From: Trametopsis cervina
Taxonomy: Eukaryota > Basidiomycota > Agaricomycetes > Polyporales > Irpicaceae
NCBI GenBank assembly: GCA_022385755.1
Contig: MU278352.1
Coordinates: 1 to 64,000, forward strand
DNA length: 64,000 nucleotides
Direction of reading: 5' to 3'
Of the stretch, positions 23,701-33,980 are shown one piece after another. Position 1 is the stretch's first letter, and each line of letters starts with the position of its first letter. The position numbers and the translations under genes were made by a program. A model generated the notes under the pieces. That model was not told the origin of the DNA, ran no database searches, and saw only the letters and a program-made list of their open reading frames with translations.

Positions 23701-24689
23701 ACGGGGAAAAGTTGACGTACTCGAAGTCCTATGGAGATGTATTGTTCACCCTGCCATCACCTCGATCAAGTTGTCGGTAAGACAATCATTTGTCTTACAT
23801 TTCATACCTTAATTCAGATTTTCTTTTAGGTCGCTACTGGTCGCGACCGTCCGCGACTTCACTGGTGCCCGACGGGTGACTTCGCATTCCTACCCCTGCA
23901 TGCCGCTGGTTCAAAGATAGGAGATGATTTACATGAGACAACAAGCTACGTGGCTTCATCGTACACACCATCGCTTTCAGCTCTTGTGAAAGCACGGCGC
24001 GATGTCCCTTCGATTGTATTGTCAGGCTTACAAGGCCTTCTGATAGCGGAGCCTGGCATGGATCCGACATCATGGAATTATTTGCCCACGGTCCGCGATG
24101 AAGTGCAAACAGTGGCAGGTCTCCTTTTGTCGGTATCAGCCACGGTATTGAACGATGTAGACGAAGAGATTGCCGCTTCAGCTGTTGCACAAAGCATGTC
24201 AGAGGCTCACATTCTTCACATCTCCAGTCATGGCCAGCAGCACCCTGACCCACTCAAGAGCCAGTTCATACTTCGTGGTGGTTCTCTCACAATTGCGCAG
24301 TTGATGAAACTCAACCTTAAGAATGCCACACTCGCATTCCTCAGCGCCTGTGAAACGGCGAAAGGCAGTGAGGAACAACCGGACCAGGTTGTCCACTTGG
24401 CTGCATCAATGTTGTTCTGCGGCTTCCGCAGCGTCGTCGGAACGATGTGGTATGTGTTACGCGATGATCGCTGTGCTCACAACTTATCATTCCCAAACTC
24501 TCCAGGCGAATGACAGATGCTGACGGTCCCTTGATTGCACAGTGGTTCTACGAAGAGCTACTGACGAAGGAGATATTAGAACTAGACGACATACCCTATG
24601 CACTTGATATGGCTGTCCGCAAGCTGCGGGATTGTCGTCCAGGAATATCTCCCGCGCGGTGGGCGCCATATGTACACATAGGGGCCTGA
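20765..24689 (+). CDS. TPR-CHAT protein (caspase-like peptidase domain)
   Basis: Five exons: 20765-20824, 20871-20916, 21042-23776, 23830-24449 and 24506-24689; sum 1214 codons plus stop. The second acceptor could also be at 21022, but only 21041 keeps frame with the exon 2 donor. After about 120 disordered residues come some eleven 50-residue TPR-like repeats (roughly residues 125-620), each with a PxGHxxR-like turn such as CPQGHPDRG or RPLGHSDRA. A helical linker leads to a C-terminal CHAT domain (about 920-1210). Both residues of the expected dyad are present: His1081 in HISSHGQQ and Cys1121 in LSACETA. CHAT domains belong to the separase/caspase clan. TPR-CHAT is the architecture of the bacterial type III-E CRISPR protease Csx29. 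In fungi such proteins are abundant but uncharacterised; a proteolytic role in cell death or immunity is inference. Confidence 0.92.
21410..22910 (+). repeat. 150-bp coding repeats of the TPR array
   Basis: About eleven in-frame units of roughly 50 codons lie in exon 3 of the TPR-CHAT gene. The units are similar in protein (HNLANAL, LAEAI-LHREAL, PxGH-DR) but well diverged in DNA. They are therefore old repeats under protein-level constraint rather than a recent expansion. Confidence 0.8.
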
Positions 24690-24876
24690 ACGGTTCACTG
24701 AGGCGCCATCTTTCTTTCGCATACTTCGGTTACATCGCCACGGCCACGATTTATATATTGATAGAAGGAATGAATAACAAATAGCCTCGCTCAAAGTATC
24801 TGACTTGATATTGACATGATATGCTCCGTGTCCGTTGATGTCCAGCCGTTGCAAAGTTGTGGATCCCGTCAGGTAT

Positions 24877-26272
24877 TTACACGTTCTCGGTGTTGGTCCC
24901 CGAATCCGAGGGGGCCGTTTCCGAAGTAGATTGTTCTCTGCGAAGCAATGCTACTGGTGTTCCTCTTAGTTTCATAGACCGCTGTGATGAGGGAACGAAA
25001 AAGCCACTTCCAGCTGAAAACAAAGCTTTCCTATCGAGGACCATCGACGACGGAAGATAGGTTGGTGGTATTGGAGGGGGAATTTCCTGTACGAGCAATT
25101 GTGTGTTGATATCATAGATTTGAATGCTGTCATCTGGCATGAGAGACATCACGTATGGATGGTCGAACGCTGTACAGACGAGAATCAGCTTCCCTGCACA
25201 TTACGCGTAACACATACCCACAGACAGCTTTTGGGTGGCTTGTCCACTCCAATGTCCCGCGCACAGGATCGCCATCTCCAGTCAAGAATAGCCCTAGAGT
25301 GCTAGCGCCGGTCCACGACAGTATCAAGAATTCGTGGTCACTGATGACCAGGATGAAGGGCTTGACGGGCCCAGAATCCGGTGCCTGTGATAGCGGTAGC
25401 AGCTGCAGCAAGGATGCCGCGCTCAGATCTATCATATTGTAATACTCGTGATCGGCGACGCAGAGATATCTTCCCGTTCGCCGTGCTAGCGTGGCCCGAG
25501 ACGGCAGGGGAATGTCCTGGGATATGATATGAGCACAGCAGAATATCTGTCAATAATTATGGTTTGACCTTCTGAAATATCAATTTCTCTCGAAGGCTAT
25601 ACAACGAGATCGAAGTTCGCTTAAGCACGCATAGCTCGATGGGCTCGGTGTATTGCACTGCTTCAGGCTTCGTTAGAGGGCGACGGAGATGCTGTTCGTC
25701 GACTGCGAAAGCAACCACATTCCGCATGGGCTGTATCTGGACGAGGTCCAGAGCCGGTAAAGTGTATATGAAGATATTGCGATCTACATATTGATCAGAA
25801 GGCTGACACAAAGGAGACACACATCGCTGACTTACCAGATAGCACCAGAGCGCGCGAAATACTGGGAGTGAGAACTATGTCGTCAATGGTCTTTCCCGAC
25901 GGGACATCTTGGCGCGACTGCAATGTGTACGAGCCTCTCTGCTTTCGCGTTCAGTTACATAGCAAGAATTATAAAATGCAACTGACCGCTTTGGTGTCGT
26001 TCCTTTGAAGGGAAAGCCGTAATATCTCACCGTTTGAGCATCCAATATACAGGTCTGAACCTGTGCATGAGGTTAAATGCGTGAATGTTATGCTTACATA
26101 CAAATATCTTGCCTATTGCGCGTGCACATGTCACCTTTTGAGCAGACCGAGTCGGATCTCGTATGAAAGTAAGCACAAAGACGATTCACGACAGTTATGT
26201 CTTACCATCGGACCCGGGGAGAACAGCGTCGATTAAAGATTGTAGCTCATACGGAGGAGCTTCAGCTTGCAT
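24877..26272 (-). pseudogene. Truncated Vps3/TGFBRAP1-like CNH-domain gene
   Basis: Resembles the N-terminal citron-homology (CNH) domain of the CORVET subunit Vps3 (TGFBRAP1 in animals), which acts in endosome tethering. Start codon at 26272 (MQAEAPPYELQSL). Exons in order: 26272-26206, 26157-26098, 26060-25987, 25938-25836, 25783-25569, then 25516 onward. Hallmarks are DLYIGCSNGEILRLSLQRND, IDDIVLTPSISRALVLSD, FAVDEQHLRRP and WTGASTLGLFL. Normal family members run on for about 600 more residues of helical VPS39-type domains. This gene stops at 24877, 187 bases from the convergent TPR-CHAT stop, so those domains cannot fit. The exon junction near 25217/25160 does not keep frame with its best donor (GTATGT), and one intron would be only 37 nt. 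A decayed partial duplicate is the likeliest reading; an expressed CNH-only protein is the alternative. Confidence 0.65.
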
Positions 26273-26867
26273 CCTCGGCTCAATAACACAACCTTGTGAA
26301 TATCCGTCACGGCATATCACAACGCGGGGTTCGAGGCAGCTCACCTTTCAGACAACGGAGACACGCCCTGACAGTGTGAACGGTGATACGGTGGCGCTGC
26401 GGCTGTGAACAAGAATAAGTGTGAGAATAAGTGTGCATGATAAGCAAGTATCATCGTAATTCGATCACACAGACCAAACTTACGTGCCGTACTGTGTTGC
26501 TTATGGAGCGTACAGTAATCGCGAAATGAAGATGAACAATTCACCGCCAGCGGTCAACTCGATGACGGGGCGCAGGCTTGAGGTCATCGAAATCAATTTG
26601 AAATGCCGGATCAACGTGCAATGTGCATGCGCAAATACTCTCTGGATACTGTCTCGATGTGTCTACAACAAGATATACTCAGAGTGAAGAGGAGATAGCG
26701 ATAGTTCACTACAGTCAACGCCTTACAGGCGGCCACGCCCTTCTTGACGACATATACATGGAGAAGCTCGTGAGCTTCTCAGGCTGACGCGCGCTGGTTG
26801 AGAATAATGAACATGCCTCCCTCGAATTCCACTTCTGACGTATCCCTATTTGTCAGAGTATAGCGGC
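26273..26867. other. Intergenic, no gene seen
   Basis: This is the region upstream of the Vps3-like fragment. Small ORFs on both strands lack recognisable features. Confidence 0.5.
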
Positions 26868-27128
26868 CTACGCTTCAGACCGACCACTGGACATATTGAG
26901 TCAGCATAATGGCATCCCAGCAGCAATTGGGACACGGTGTACGTACGCAAACGAGCCCAGCCCAAAGGTATCGGTGCTCGCCTCTGGCGCGCCCCCAAAG
27001 ATTATGACTTTACCTGCTTGTTCTTCTTCCCCTGACGGTATGTACAGTCCTGTAGGTGCTGCGAATCCAAATGATGTCGACAAGCACAGAACAACGAGGA
27101 GAGGAGCGATGAACAGCGTCTTGAACAT
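26868..27128 (-). CDS. Possible small secreted protein
   Basis: A minus-strand ATG at 27128 opens MFKTLFIAPLLVVLCLSTSF, a good signal peptide with likely cleavage after GFAA. A short acidic, Gly-rich mature part follows (SGEEEQAGKVIIFGGAPEA). Splicing at a GTACGT donor (exon 27128-26947) to a CCAG acceptor (exon 26886-26868) gives 66 codons plus stop in frame. There are no Cys residues after the signal, unlike most small secreted effectors. It is not recognised as a named family. It could be a processed peptide precursor or a remnant of a larger secreted enzyme. Confidence is limited by its length. Confidence 0.35.
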
Positions 27129-30090
27129 ATTTGATGTGGAAAGGGGACGAGGAACGGTAATAGTCAATATTACAGAGCTGAGCAAACAGTGAGCGAGGCT
27201 GCCTCCTATTGAGCATCGTAAGGATCGTACCTATCCGGTAGCTTGAGGAGTAGAAGTGGAATGCTTTCATTCATCCCCCATGAGGAGCTTTTAAGCCGGA
27301 GAGACATGATCACAACACACCGACGTGCCCTTTCGAAGCCGCCAAACCGTGTTCAACTTTGTAATAGGTGCACTGCCTTTCTGTGTTTCTCACATTATAG
27401 CCACAGATGGTGGGAGCAAGTGCTTAATCAACAGATCCTGGGTCCAGAGACAGACTGCAGTATCACCGCCCAGAGGTGCGTACATTGCGATGAAATTCTG
27501 CAATGGATGACTTCGTTCTCGTAAAATGACCATATTTTGATGTTATTGCTCCGGGAACGTGCTCGAAGGGCACAGATCTCACTCAGTATCAAACAAAATC
27601 TGACGAAAGAACACTTCTGGAGAGATGCAACAGCACCTTTGACAGTGATGAGTCCGCCAGCCATACGACAATGAGATAAGATCATGTTTTTGGCTTACCC
27701 CATCCCCGCTCCCCATCCACCCCGTTGCTCTTCGACGGTATGATCTCTGATTCTTCACTGGTGCACGGGCCTCAAGCTGCATGTACGATGCCTGCTGCTC
27801 TGCATTATTGTGATTATCACGCCGGTAACAATGGATGCCAGACAGGTTGTCGAGATGGTGAACCGTGTTCGCTGATGCTATTACCTGTTGAGGCGTGTCG
27901 TAGCACGTGACTCGGATGCGTTCAGACGGAAGGATGGTTTTTAGATGTGGTACCTGTTGTATAAAGCCTGCGGGGTTATGCAAGGGCAGTGATGTATGCG
28001 GGTCCAGAGAGGCTACACCTAGTAATCAGTGGCTTCGTGAAAAGGAAGATGATAGCAAGACACGCACTACACCTCAAGACTTCCTTGCTGTGCACGACAA
28101 TACGACAATATCGAACTATGCACAAAGAATACACGAGGATATTGCATACCGCCAAAGTCAAGACTCCACGACATAGTTGAGAACAATGAGGCGCGGCTGC
28201 CCATGCGAGATTCCGCACAGCGAGCACAGGTGATGAATTCCGGACCCATCGGTACGTCAAGTGAATGCACTGCGTAGACATTTGTGGAATCCTGTACAGC
28301 TTACGACACAATGACCTGTGCTTCGCAGAATGGCGTGAGTACGGTGTGCGGACGATCCTACTCACTGGTGAGTGTCCTTGTGGCGGTTCGCTTCGTCTCT
28401 TCGACCACGCGCCGAGCATTCGCCGGGGTTACCCACGTCGACGACCCTCGATATACCTATGCATCCGCCAGCTGGGTAACTTCACCGCCGGTTACAGTGG
28501 TGGACTGCGTTCGTACTACCGATCCGCGGGGATTGTTTGTGGTGCATATCACGAAGCTGGGCCAGAGGGTGTCTGCAATGTGGATGCGGCGAGCGCGTCA
28601 CATTAAACGAGCACGTACCGTAATTTCCTATGGAGAGTGAAGAGTAATAGCAAGAGATGTGGAGCGAGTTTATAAATGAGGAGTAAACGCGAGCTTGAAG
28701 TCTTTTGTAGGTGAGGATGTCAGGATCGCCGTATGTTGACTGTCTCGGCGGTTCGGAATGAGATACACTAAGACACAAGAAGCAGACTTCACCTGACAAT
28801 CATTCAAATTCGGCCGACTTCTCCACCATTGGCTCTTCCAAAGCCACCGCGCAGCCACCGTCACGAGCGACTGTGCAGTTGCCCATTCGCCGTCGTTCGA
28901 ACGAAAAAGGGTAGTCGACGACGCTCTGCTGCCTGCGTTAGGCAGTGGACCAGGGTAGATACTCGATGGGCCGCGACATGCGTGGTAAGACGTGTCCATG
29001 GATGCTCAGCCTAAATCCTGCGTGCGACGACGTGCCGCTGGGGTAGTTGTCGTCGTTTGCGGCGGCAATCTGGGGAATAGCGCGAGTGGGTGGCGGATAA
29101 TTGGGCACTTTGCTTCGCAGTATTGGCCGTGTCGACAGGCCGAGATCCGCTTCCCACAGTGCCCTGGAAGAGGGTCATCAGATGTGGGCAGTGCATGGCA
29201 GCAGCCCCCTGAGGCTGTAGTTCTGTACGCAGCTGACCATGGCGAATTCGCGCGATGGCTGTATCGAGCGAGTTCTTGCGCTGCTCGCTGTCAGGTTGGT
29301 ATTGGGCCATCTCGGCTACCATTGTACCTTGGGGTTGCATGCTCTGATGGAGTGTGAGATATAGTTTCCTGGCACTGTACAAGGTGTTGATTGACGACAT
29401 ACCTTGCTAATCATGGTGTTGGGCATGACATGACTCGGAGCCACGGGAAGGCGGAGGTGGCATCTGTACATAGAGTGAAAATTTTCACTGCACGGGATAT
29501 CAGACAGTTGATTATCACGCCAGATGCGAGGGAAACGGCTATCCATTAGTTATACATAGGTTTCCGGGTCGTAGCAATGGGGTGCGACAGATATGCCGGA
29601 AGACAGCTCTATATGGGTGGCTGCGGTCTGAAACTCCACCAGTGAATAATTCCTGGTATACATGCATGGGGAAACAAACCTGACATACAGAGCTATGTTA
29701 CTTGGTAGTGGGGACAGACCAAGTATGGCTGAATATGCTGAAGCGGGAAGGAATTGCAACTTGGGACGGGCGCCGAGCGGCGTTCCTTGTCTGTAACCGC
29801 CTCGTCTGCTCTCCGCCGTCACCTCGACTCGCATCGTCATGTCGTCCGGCATCCAGGTCAAGCTCGAACCGCGAAATCGGCCGACGCTGGAGGACGGTGA
29901 TGACTGAAAGGAGACAAGATTGGGTGCCAGTGGCTGCCACGTTTCGGTGGATAAGTGTATGTGCGCGAGTCGTTCCGGTGATCCCCACAGGACTGCACCA
30001 TGTCGACAGCTGGCCATCCACTATCTCGTCTTCCGGCCTTTCCTCGTGAAACAGGTCCTTCTTGGGGATCACCGTCACCTTCCTCTGCTG
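27129..30090. other. Long gene-poor region
   Basis: Almost 3 kb without a supportable gene. ORFs of 60-155 codons occur on both strands, but they overlap each other, show no motif, and could not be joined by good splice sites. Base composition is mixed and no clear repeat was seen. Relic DNA or lineage-specific non-coding sequence is likely. Confidence 0.45.
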
Positions 30091-30095
30091 CCGTC

Positions 30096-30103
30096 TATAA
30101 AAG
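30096..30103 (+). promoter_or_regulatory. TATA box of the F-box gene
   Basis: TATAAAAG lies 118 bases upstream of the ATG at 30221. A probable leader intron follows (GTACGT at about 30152 to CGTAG at 30210), which accounts for the spacing. Confidence 0.6.
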
Positions 30104-30220
30104 CATGCGACATGCTCAGCCACGGGAACACACAATCTATCTCCTCCCACCAGGTACGTGCCACTTTTGCCACGTCCCGTCGTTGCACGTCATACTGACC
30201 ACAACCGTAGCACCATAGCA

Positions 30221-30949
30221 ATGACTGGTGTTGCCGACCTCCCCAACGAGCTGCTGCTCATGATATTCCCCCACCTGCCGTTGCAGGCCCTCATCGCAGC
30301 GCGCGCCGTCAACCACAAGTGGCGGCACCTAGCACCTCTCTCGGAGATACATCCTACGCGCCGCAAGCTACTACAATTATATGACCAGTTCGTCACCTCA
30401 CCCGCCTTCCACCTCACGCGCCCCTTTATCGAGCCCCACCTACGCTCCTTCGACCGTCAAACATATGCCGCTGCCCTCCCGCAGTCTACACCAGAAGACT
30501 TCAACATGTGGCTGCTCGAATGGCCAGCGCGTGCAACAATCGCGTCCCTCTGGCCAGGGCTCGACGCCAAGTTCAACATGAGTGAGGACGTGTTCGTATA
30601 CCGTCGCGACACCCGCAACCTCCTCGTGCACAAGCCGCAGGTGCACAACCACGACCTCGCGCTCTTTGGCGGACACGCGCACGTCAACGCGCTGGAACTG
30701 TTCGATGAGGGGAATGGTTGGAAGCACTGGGTGATCCTCGAGGGCTTCCACAATGGACAGGACCTGCGCGGACACGTCTATTCCAAGGTGCGCGGGGAGG
30801 ATGGTGCCGACGGATACGGCGAGTATCTGGAGGCAGACGGCTGGCTCAAGTATCTCCGGAACGAGATGTCGCAGGAGCAGTCTCGCATTGAAGATGCCGG
30901 ATTATTCTGCCCTTGCCAGGGGTGTCAGTATCGCACAGATGCTGCATAG
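30221..30949 (+). CDS. F-box protein
   Basis: A single-exon protein of 242 residues. The N-terminus (about residues 4-45) is a typical F-box: DLPNELLLMIFPHLPLQAL followed by ARAVNHKWRHLA. F-boxes bind Skp1 and recruit substrates to SCF ubiquitin ligases. The remaining 190 residues carry no LRR or WD40 repeats. They contain WLLEWPARATIASLWPGLD, a WKHWVILEGF segment and end in a Cys-rich tail, FCPCQGCQYRTDAA. Agaricomycetes have many F-box genes of this short type, usually with unknown targets. The ATG is chosen because it directly precedes the F-box and follows a leader intron acceptor. Confidence 0.85.
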   Translation: MTGVADLPNELLLMIFPHLPLQALIAARAVNHKWRHLAPLSEIHPTRRKLLQLYDQFVTSPAFHLTRPFIEPHLRSFDRQTYAAALPQSTPEDFNMWLLEWPARATIASLWPGLDAKFNMSEDVFVYRRDTRNLLVHKPQVHNHDLALFGGHAHVNALELFDEGNGWKHWVILEGFHNGQDLRGHVYSKVRGEDGADGYGEYLEADGWLKYLRNEMSQEQSRIEDAGLFCPCQGCQYRTDAA

Positions 30950-31691
30950 GCTTGAACGCGTAAAAGGCAGCATGTGAGTGTTCGGGTTTGCTACCGCTAC
31001 ATTGCTTGAACTGACTACTTCCCGTAGTCATGCCACCATATACCACTCGCAGATCACTATGTCTCGGACTCCTTACTTACCTGATACCTTGCCCTAATCA
31101 CGTTTGCGCTCCACCTCCTTTGATTCCCCAGCTCTGCTCTCTACGATGATTCCACGCTTCAATGCTGTGTACATTACGACTCCTCACGCATCCTGTTTTC
31201 TTTCACATACGAAAGACTGTCTGACGCGAAATGACATACCTTACACGTGACCCATACACGGTCACGTGCACATGATCTGGTAGGGCTAATATGTTTGTTT
31301 TCTCAGTCATTCCTTCTCAATGTTTCTGTATGTTCTAGTATGTGGGTGCGGTAGGCTGCGTCTCGCCAACTTTTTGAATTGCACTGGGGCGATCAAGGTG
31401 TATGAGAGGTCTCACAGCAAAGCTATGGCGTGTTCTGCCGCAGTGCTCAGCGCTGTATGATTGGCTTGGCGTGAACTTGCCGGACGACCCCGGAAGCAGC
31501 ACTATTCGTCCGAATTACCATATTGGGACGGATCTCCCACGATCTAACGTTTAGGGTTCACGATAACCACTGTGAGCCCGGGCCAGTGCTACACAGCCTG
31601 GGTCAACAAGACGAGTATACAACTCCACCGCAGCGTCGTGAGTATACAGGCCATTTCCAAACGCAACGCACAACTAACAAGCACAATCTGC
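30950..31691. other. Intergenic, F-box 3' end and C2 gene promoter
   Basis: No ORF of note. Pyrimidine-rich stretches near 31080-31140 fit a 3' UTR and terminator. No clear TATA box was seen before the next gene. Confidence 0.5.
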
Positions 31692-33196
31692 ATGCCCGGT
31701 GGTCGACGAAGCCTGGTCAGCAGCTCGATGGCCAATATCGTGAATGCAGTCCGCCAATCCGCCGCCAATGCAAAGGCGCAAGTCCACGATCGCGCGCATG
31801 ACTTTGCGGAGAATCATGGGCTGGAGGTCAAGTATGTCGACATCTCGATACACTTTATCGGTGCGAATGGGATCCCGAAGATGGACGTTGTCGGCTCGGC
31901 AGACCCGTACTTTGTTGCGAAACTCGATAATCGTGTATCATTTGTGTGAGGATCCCGATCATTGTTTTCTCACACTTCAGTGTCTAACGAACACTTCTTA
32001 TTCCACTTGCTGTAGCTCGACTGTGAAACCGAACACTCTTACGCCAGTGTGGAACGAATACTGGAACCTCAAGAACATCCCCTCCACCGCAAACCTGAAC
32101 GTCCAGATACTGGACAAGGACGACGGAACGATCACAGATGACTTCATTGGCTCCTTCAATACTACCGTTGCACCTGGAGCGAAGGAACATACTATTGAGG
32201 GCTCTCTCAGACGGAATAGAGGGACATTCTGGCTGAAGGTGCGTATTCACCTTTGTCTGTGCATACGCCACCCTCAACGTCGCCCGTCCACACCAGATAG
32301 AATCCACTCCATCTACAGGCAAGACGCCGGAGAACCGCCCATACATCTTCGATGGTCCGATTCGCTACTCTCGCCACTTCTCACCTACTGTCGGACGCCT
32401 CACCAACCTAGACGACGCACGTCTGTACTCAACATGGAAGATGTTCCTACGGGGCGTCCGATTGTTCTTCAAAGACGACGAAGTCCAGCACTGGAACACA
32501 AACTACAAGGCTGCGCAGACCATCTTCCAAGGACCTGCGTCCATCGCCGTGCGCTCCACGATCCAAGCAGGACATCGCATGCTGTACGCACGGAGCACAA
32601 CAAACGGCTTCGGGATCATCCAGGACCCGAAGGACGTCATGACCATCCTGCACGGCGGACAGTCGGGTCCCGCGCTCATGCACCGCGTCAAACCTGCCGT
32701 GTACACGTACATCATCGCCGTCGAAGATGACTCGTTCCGATTCTCCGAGACGGGCGCCGCGTTCTTCGTCGACTTCGCGTCAAAGCACGCGCTACACGCG
32801 AACTGCGCGCAGGCGGTGCGTTACTCGGGCGAGTTCCATCCGCGCCCGCAGGGCGGCTGGGAAAACTTTGACGACAGCACGACGGATGAGGAGGTCCGCT
32901 GGGAACTCGTCATCGACAACAACTCGGGGACGTATTCGCCGGATCCGATGCTACTGCCCGCGCTGAAGGAGCTGCTCGAGTACAACTTCCCCGGGTTCGT
33001 TATACAGGCGTATGATTTCAACGATCCGAGGCTTTCACAGAGCCGGGAGGCGTGTCGCGCGTATGCGTTGAGCAAGCGCGGGGTCAAGCAGGACGAGCTA
33101 CAGCCGCATCAGCACGGAGAGCAGGCGTCTTTGCAGGATATGTCGGCAAAGTCTGCGCATGCGGATACGAACCATATGGATATGACTGTACCATAG
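31692..33196 (+). CDS. C2-domain protein, fungal conserved
   Basis: Three exons: 31692-31945, 32016-32238 and 32297-33196; sum 458 codons plus stop. Residues about 45-165 form a C2 domain with Ca2+-loop aspartates: MDVVGSADPYFVAKLDN, then TLTPVWNEYWNL, then LDKDDGTITDDFIGS. C2 domains usually bind phospholipids in a Ca2+-dependent way. The C-terminal 290 residues (from RPYIFDGPIRYSRHFSP) form a separate conserved-looking region with FLRGVRLFFKDDEVQHWN and ELVIDNNSGTYSPDP, not recognised as a named domain. I recall similar two-part proteins in other Agaricomycetes, but no function. An ATG at 31728 (MANIVNAVRQ) is an equally possible start. Confidence 0.85.
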
Positions 33197-33918
33197 TGCT
33201 TTGCTGTGTTGGCGATACCCAAGTTTTCTACTTTATTTCTCATATTCTGCTTCATGTATAATGTGTTACGAGGCTGTATGACTGTACCTACTAACCGATT
33301 ACTCAACTTTTCTTGAATATTATGTTTTCTGGATTTACGTCTTGGACATTTGTAGGATAGAAAATGTTACATGATACTATCTATGAGTCTGGTTGTGGTT
33401 TGGTAGACAACACTGTTGATCTGCGAGATGTGCTGAGTTTGATTGCAAACGCCTTGCGATCGACGAACAAAAACGGAAGTGTAGTACAAAAGCATCCTGC
33501 ACGCTGACGACAGTAAACCATGAGGCAGCTGAGGTCCTCCACTCTACATCTCTGCTGAATACTTTCTTGGGATTATACGAGCGACGCGGTCTGCCAACGT
33601 CATATCCTGTCAAGATTTCACCTGGAGTGGCCGTTCGAGTCGATATCTATGTCGCAGATGTATTACAGGGTTACCTGGAAACACAAAGACCACAACGTAC
33701 CTTCGAAGGAGCAGTGAGGCATAGAGCAGAACTTCATTCAGCCGGCGCAAGTGTTTCACGTATAATCCCACTTACACGCACGCATCGACTCGTGAACGTC
33801 GTCATTCTCCTTTGTCTCATTGACCGTCTTTGTGCCCGCCTCACACCTACTCCGGAGCACCTCACCACCAGCGACATGCCGTGTGGCCGTGCCGAGCCAT
33901 CCCTCCTGGCCAAGATGC
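33197..33918. other. Intergenic, promoter side of the DLG kinase
   Basis: The frame of the kinase is open upstream to 33567, but the TATA box at 33919 places the transcription start after that, so the extension is not counted as coding. Nothing else was recognised. Confidence 0.55.
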
Positions 33919-33927
33919 TATATAAAT
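33919..33927 (+). promoter_or_regulatory. TATA box of the DLG kinase
   Basis: TATATAAAT lies 62 bases before the ATG at 33981. This decides that start over the longer open frame beginning at 33567. Confidence 0.65.
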
Positions 33928-33980
33928 CGAGCTCTCCTGGGTGCCACTCCCATCACTGGCCACTTTTCTGTTTTCCTTCG

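Noticed and set aside
20765..24689. CRISPR-like array in the repeated part of the TPR gene
   Set aside because: The repeats are 150 bp, contiguous, in frame and diverged in DNA; they are protein repeats, not direct repeats with spacers.
31744..32730. 328-codon plus-strand ORF in another frame of the C2 gene
   Set aside because: It reads through both introns and loses the C2 domain text; it is a shadow of the correct spliced frame.
33567..33980. Upstream extension of the DLG kinase frame
   Set aside because: A TATA box at 33919 lies inside it, so transcription most likely begins after this stretch.
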